Shown in pieces: positions 61,406 through 64,000 of a DNA stretch of 64,000 bases. The notes beneath the pieces were generated by a model that had not been told where the DNA came from, did not search any database, and was given only the letters and a program-made list of their open reading frames with translations. The translations under genes were made by a program, and so were the position numbers. Where the stretch lies: the NCBI RefSeq assembly GCF_022832375.1, contig NZ_JALHLG010000016.1, positions 1-64,000 of the forward strand, given 5' to 3'. Origin of the DNA: Novosphingobium beihaiense (GTDB lineage: Bacteria > Pseudomonadota > Alphaproteobacteria > Sphingomonadales > Sphingomonadaceae). Position 1 is the first letter of the stretch; every line of letters begins with the position of its first letter.

Positions 61406-62743
61406 CTAGACGGCCAGCTTGCCAGCCACGGCGGCAAAGCGGCGCTCGATGGCATCACGCTGGCAATGGCGGCCTTGCGAAACCATCCGGCATCCATTGC
61501 GCCAGACGCTGTCGATGCGCCCGTTGCCGAATATCCAGCGGTCCAGCGCATAGTCTCCCGGCCCCACCGGATCGGGGGCAAGGGCAACGATATCGGCAGG
61601 GGCACCGGCCTCTAGCGCGGGCGTTGCCCCAAGTGCCTTGCCACCGCCTGCCAACGCGGCATCGAACAGCATGCGCCCGTTGGACCGGTCTGGTTTAGCC
61701 AGAACCGTGCGCTGCTGCCGCGAGAGGCGTTGTCCATATTCGAGCCACCGCAATTCCTCGGCGGCATCGATCCGGACATTGGAATCGCTGCCGATGCCGA
61801 AAGTGCCTCCTGCCGCCATGAACCCGGCTGCAGGGAATATCCCGTCGCCCAGATTGGCTTCGGTGACCGGGCAAAGGCCCACGACAGCACCGCTGGCGGC
61901 GATGTTCGCCAGTTCGGCCTGATCTACATGCGTCGCGTGGATCAGGCACCAGCGCGGACTGGCATCGTGATGATCGAGCAGCCACTCCACCGGTCTCTGG
62001 CCTGACCACGACAGGCACTCTTCCACTTCCTTCGCCTGTTCGGCGATGTGGATGTGGATGGGGCCCTCCGGAGCCAGTGTCAGCAGCGCGGGAAGTTCGT
62101 CCGGCGTTACGGCGCGCAGCGAATGCGGTGCCATGCCCAGCACGGCGCCGGGGAGGGGAGCGATCACCTCACGGCTCGCTTCGCGCAGCGTGGCGTAACG
62201 GTCCAGATTGCAGATGAAACGCTGCTGCCTTTTATCTGGAGCCATGCCTCCAAAGCCCGCATGGGCATAGAACACCGGCAGCAAGGTCAGCGCGATGCCC
62301 GTTTCCTGCGCGGCTGCGGCGATCGCTGCGGCCATTTCGGCGGGATTGTCATAAGGCCGCCCGTCCGGCTGATGGTGCAGGTAGTGAAACTCGCCAACGC
62401 GGGTGAAACCTGCTTCCAGCATTTCGGCATAGGCCATGGCCGCAATAGCGGCCACGTCTTCGGGCGAGATCTGTCCGGCGATCCGGTACATCAGATCGCG
62501 CCAGCTCCAGAAGTCGTCGCTTTCCGGGCCCAGCCGGGTTTCCGCCAGTCCTGCCATCAGGCGCTGAAACGCGTGGCTGTGGAGGTTGGGCAGGCCGGGA
62601 AGGCCAGTGGCAAAGCGCTCGTCACCTGCTTCAGGGACTGTATCTGTTTCCACCGTACCGATCCGGCCGCCGTTGATCCGGACGCGGACACCCGATGCCC
62701 ATCCATCTGGCAGCAGCGCCTGTGCGAACCATATAGCCGTCAT
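61406..62743 (-). CDS. hutF: Formimidoylglutamate deiminase HutF
   Basis: 445 residues of the amidohydrolase fold. The metal ligands are in GLPNLHSHAFQRLMAG (HxH), HIHIAEQAKEVEECL (His), and IHATHVDQAELANIA, with Asp in GIGSDSNVRIDAAEELR. The enzyme converts N-formimidoyl-L-glutamate to N-formyl-L-glutamate, so this strain uses the five-step histidine route. AAGGGA precedes the ATG at 62743. Divergent from hutI across a 72-base operator region. Confidence 0.92.
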   Translation of the reverse strand: MTAIWFAQALLPDGWASGVRVRINGGRIGTVETDTVPEAGDERFATGLPGLPNLHSHAFQRLMAGLAETRLGPESDDFWSWRDLMYRIAGQISPEDVAAIAAMAYAEMLEAGFTRVGEFHYLHHQPDGRPYDNPAEMAAAIAAAAQETGIALTLLPVFYAHAGFGGMAPDKRQQRFICNLDRYATLREASREVIAPLPGAVLGMAPHSLRAVTPDELPALLTLAPEGPIHIHIAEQAKEVEECLSWSGQRPVEWLLDHHDASPRWCLIHATHVDQAELANIAASGAVVGLCPVTEANLGDGIFPAAGFMAAGGTFGIGSDSNVRIDAAEELRWLEYGQRLSRQQRTVLAKPDRSNGRMLFDAALAGGGKALGATPALEAGAPADIVALAPDPVGPGDYALDRWIFGNGRIDSVWRNGCRMVSQGRHCQRDAIERRFAAVAGKLAV

Positions 62744-62785
62744 CCGCAGTTCCCTTTCAGGGGTGGACAGTACCCGTGACTCATG

Positions 62786-62803
62786 TATTTGTATATACAA
62801 ATA
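62786..62803. promoter_or_regulatory. HutC operator
   Basis: TATTTGTAT and ATACAAATA are exact reverse complements (18 bases), containing TTGTATATACAA, which agrees with HutC operators as I recall from Pseudomonas. It controls hutF and hutI. Confidence 0.8.
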
Positions 62804-62815
62804 GAGGGCGACGCG

Positions 62816-64000
62816 ATGGCAGACCGAATTTGGCGCAATGCGCGTTTGGCGACAATGGCGGATACCGGCCTCGGCGTGATCGAGGATGGCCTTGTTGCGT
62901 GCACGGACGGCCTCATCACATATGCCGGAGCCGCGGCGGATGCTCCCCCGTCGGGGAGCGCCGATGTGACCGATTGCGAGGGGCGCTGGATCACGCCGGG
63001 CCTGATCGATTGCCACACGCACCTGATCCACGGCGGCAACCGCGCGGCCGAATTCGCCCTGCGGCTGAGCGGTGCGAGCTATGAGGAAATTGCCCGGGCA
63101 GGGGGCGGTATCGTTTCAACCATGCGGGCAACGCGCGAGGCCAGTGAAGCCGAGCTGGTGCAACTGGCCTTGCCCCGCCTCGATGCCATGCTGGCCGAGG
63201 GCGTTACTACTGTGGAAGTGAAGTCCGGCTACGGCCTCTCTCTTGCCAGCGAGATGAAAATGCTGCGCGCGGCGGCGCGTTTGGAGAAGGAGCGTGACGT
63301 GCGCGTCGTGCGGACTTTTCTGGGCGCACATGCTGTGCCGCCCGAATTCGCAGGGAATGCGGACGGCTATATCGATCTCGTCTGCGGCGAAATGATCCCC
63401 GCCATCGCGCGCGAAGGGCTGGCCGATGCGGTGGATGCCTTCTGCGAAGGGATCGGCTTCACGCCGGAGCAGACCGCGCGCGTCTTCACCGCCGCCAGGG
63501 CGCACGGCCTTCCGGTCAAACTGCATGCCGAACAACTGTCCGCGCTGGGCGGTTCGAGCCTTGCGGCGCGGAATGGAGCCCTGTCCGCCGATCATCTGGA
63601 ATATGCGAGCGAGGCCGATGTGACCGCGATGGCCGCCGCGGGCACCGTGGCGGTGCTGCTGCCGGGGGCATACTATTTCATGCGCGAGACGAAGCTGCCG
63701 CCGGTCGCCGCCATGCGCAAAGCAGGCGTGGTGATCGCGCTCGGCACGGACTGCAATCCCGGCACTTCGCCGCTTACTTCCCCGCTGCTAGTGCTCAACA
63801 TGGCCGCCACGCTGTTTCGCATGACCGTGGAAGAGGCGCTGCGCGGCATGACGGTGAACGCGGCCCGCGCGCTTGGCCTTTCCAGCCGGATCGGCACGCT
63901 GAAAGCGGGCAAGGCTTGCGATCTTGCCATCTGGTCGATCGATGACCCTGCCGAGCTGGTTTACCGCATCGGCTTCAATCCCCTTCACACCCGTATCAGG
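62816..64000 (+). CDS. hutI: Imidazolonepropionase HutI, partial at right edge
   Basis: 395 codons are present with no stop; the protein is usually about 405 residues, so only a few codons are missing. [20 protein letters not shown] gives the HxH metal site, [15 protein letters not shown] and [10 protein letters not shown] the substrate site, [12 protein letters not shown] and [10 protein letters not shown] the other His, and [11 protein letters not shown] the Asp. The enzyme hydrolyses 4-imidazolone-5-propionate to formimidoylglutamate. Weak GAGGGCGACGCG precedes the ATG. Confidence 0.93.
   Translation, partial: MADRIWRNARLATMADTGLGVIEDGLVACTDGLITYAGAAADAPPSGSADVTDCEGRWITPGLIDCHTHLIHGGNRAAEFALRLSGASYEEIARAGGGIVSTMRATREASEAELVQLALPRLDAMLAEGVTTVEVKSGYGLSLASEMKMLRAAARLEKERDVRVVRTFLGAHAVPPEFAGNADGYIDLVCGEMIPAIAREGLADAVDAFCEGIGFTPEQTARVFTAARAHGLPVKLHAEQLSALGGSSLAARNGALSADHLEYASEADVTAMAAAGTVAVLLPGAYYFMRETKLPPVAAMRKAGVVIALGTDCNPGTSPLTSPLLVLNMAATLFRMTVEEALRGMTVNAARALGLSSRIGTLKAGKACDLAIWSIDDPAELVYRIGFNPLHTRIR

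Overview
This GC-rich window looks like the chromosome or a large catabolic replicon of a sphingomonad alphaproteobacterium, Novosphingobium- or Sphingobium-like. The reasons are SYK-6-type lig genes for protocatechuate 4,5-cleavage, TonB-dependent receptors with GEIVV/GDIIV plugs, and intergenic repeats of types common in that group. No sequence search was run, so the genus is an inference. Almost the whole window is catabolic. I see no rRNA, tRNA, CRISPR array, phage gene or transposase.

Layout. 1-2105: start of a TonB-dependent receptor (minus) and a divergent BCCT transporter. 2164-11873: protocatechuate 4,5-cleavage genes. The minus operon runs DUF1932 dehydrogenase, ligJ, ligA, ligB, a small unknown ORF, ligC, aldo/keto reductase; the plus operon is ligK, ligU/galD, ligI; a LysR-type regulator with two helix-turn-helix units lies between them. 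11954-14266: a class D flavin monooxygenase and a divergent TetR regulator. 14317-19504: phthalate genes, with pht5, pht4 and a MarR regulator on minus and pht3 plus a nadC-like gene on plus. 19784-28532: acyl-CoA ligase, SMP-30 lactonase, two VOC proteins, GST, TonB receptor and cyclase-family hydrolase. 28886-36122: a CoA-type module (enoyl-CoA hydratase, APH-like kinase, acyl-CoA dehydrogenase, two SDRs, GntR, alpha/beta hydrolase). 36283-45251: MarR, then two CMD-family proteins, ornithine-cyclodeaminase-like protein, bicupin, DHDPS-like aldolase, dienelactone hydrolase, azoreductase, alpha/beta hydrolase, SDR and VOC. 45459-51763: a beta-oxidation module with a second GntR. 52333-58024: a LacI-controlled sugar module. 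58096-60509: aldo/keto reductase and an MFS exporter. 60602-64000: histidine utilisation (hutC, hutF, partial hutI).

How it works together. Phthalate is oxidised by Pht3, Pht4 and Pht5 to protocatechuate. LigAB, LigC, LigI, LigU, LigJ and LigK then carry it through 2-pyrone-4,6-dicarboxylate to pyruvate and oxaloacetate. The only obvious missing piece is the reductase for Pht3. The middle 30 kb appears to encode further aromatic or alicyclic acid catabolism whose substrate I cannot name.

Regulation. Three recurring palindromes tie the modules together: TTGTAGGACAA-type sites (GntR-like), TTnGATATCTAA sites (MarR-like, overlapping promoters), and ACTTC-N6-GAAGT-like sites at the phthalate and neighbouring promoters. 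These site families are the least expected signal in the window.
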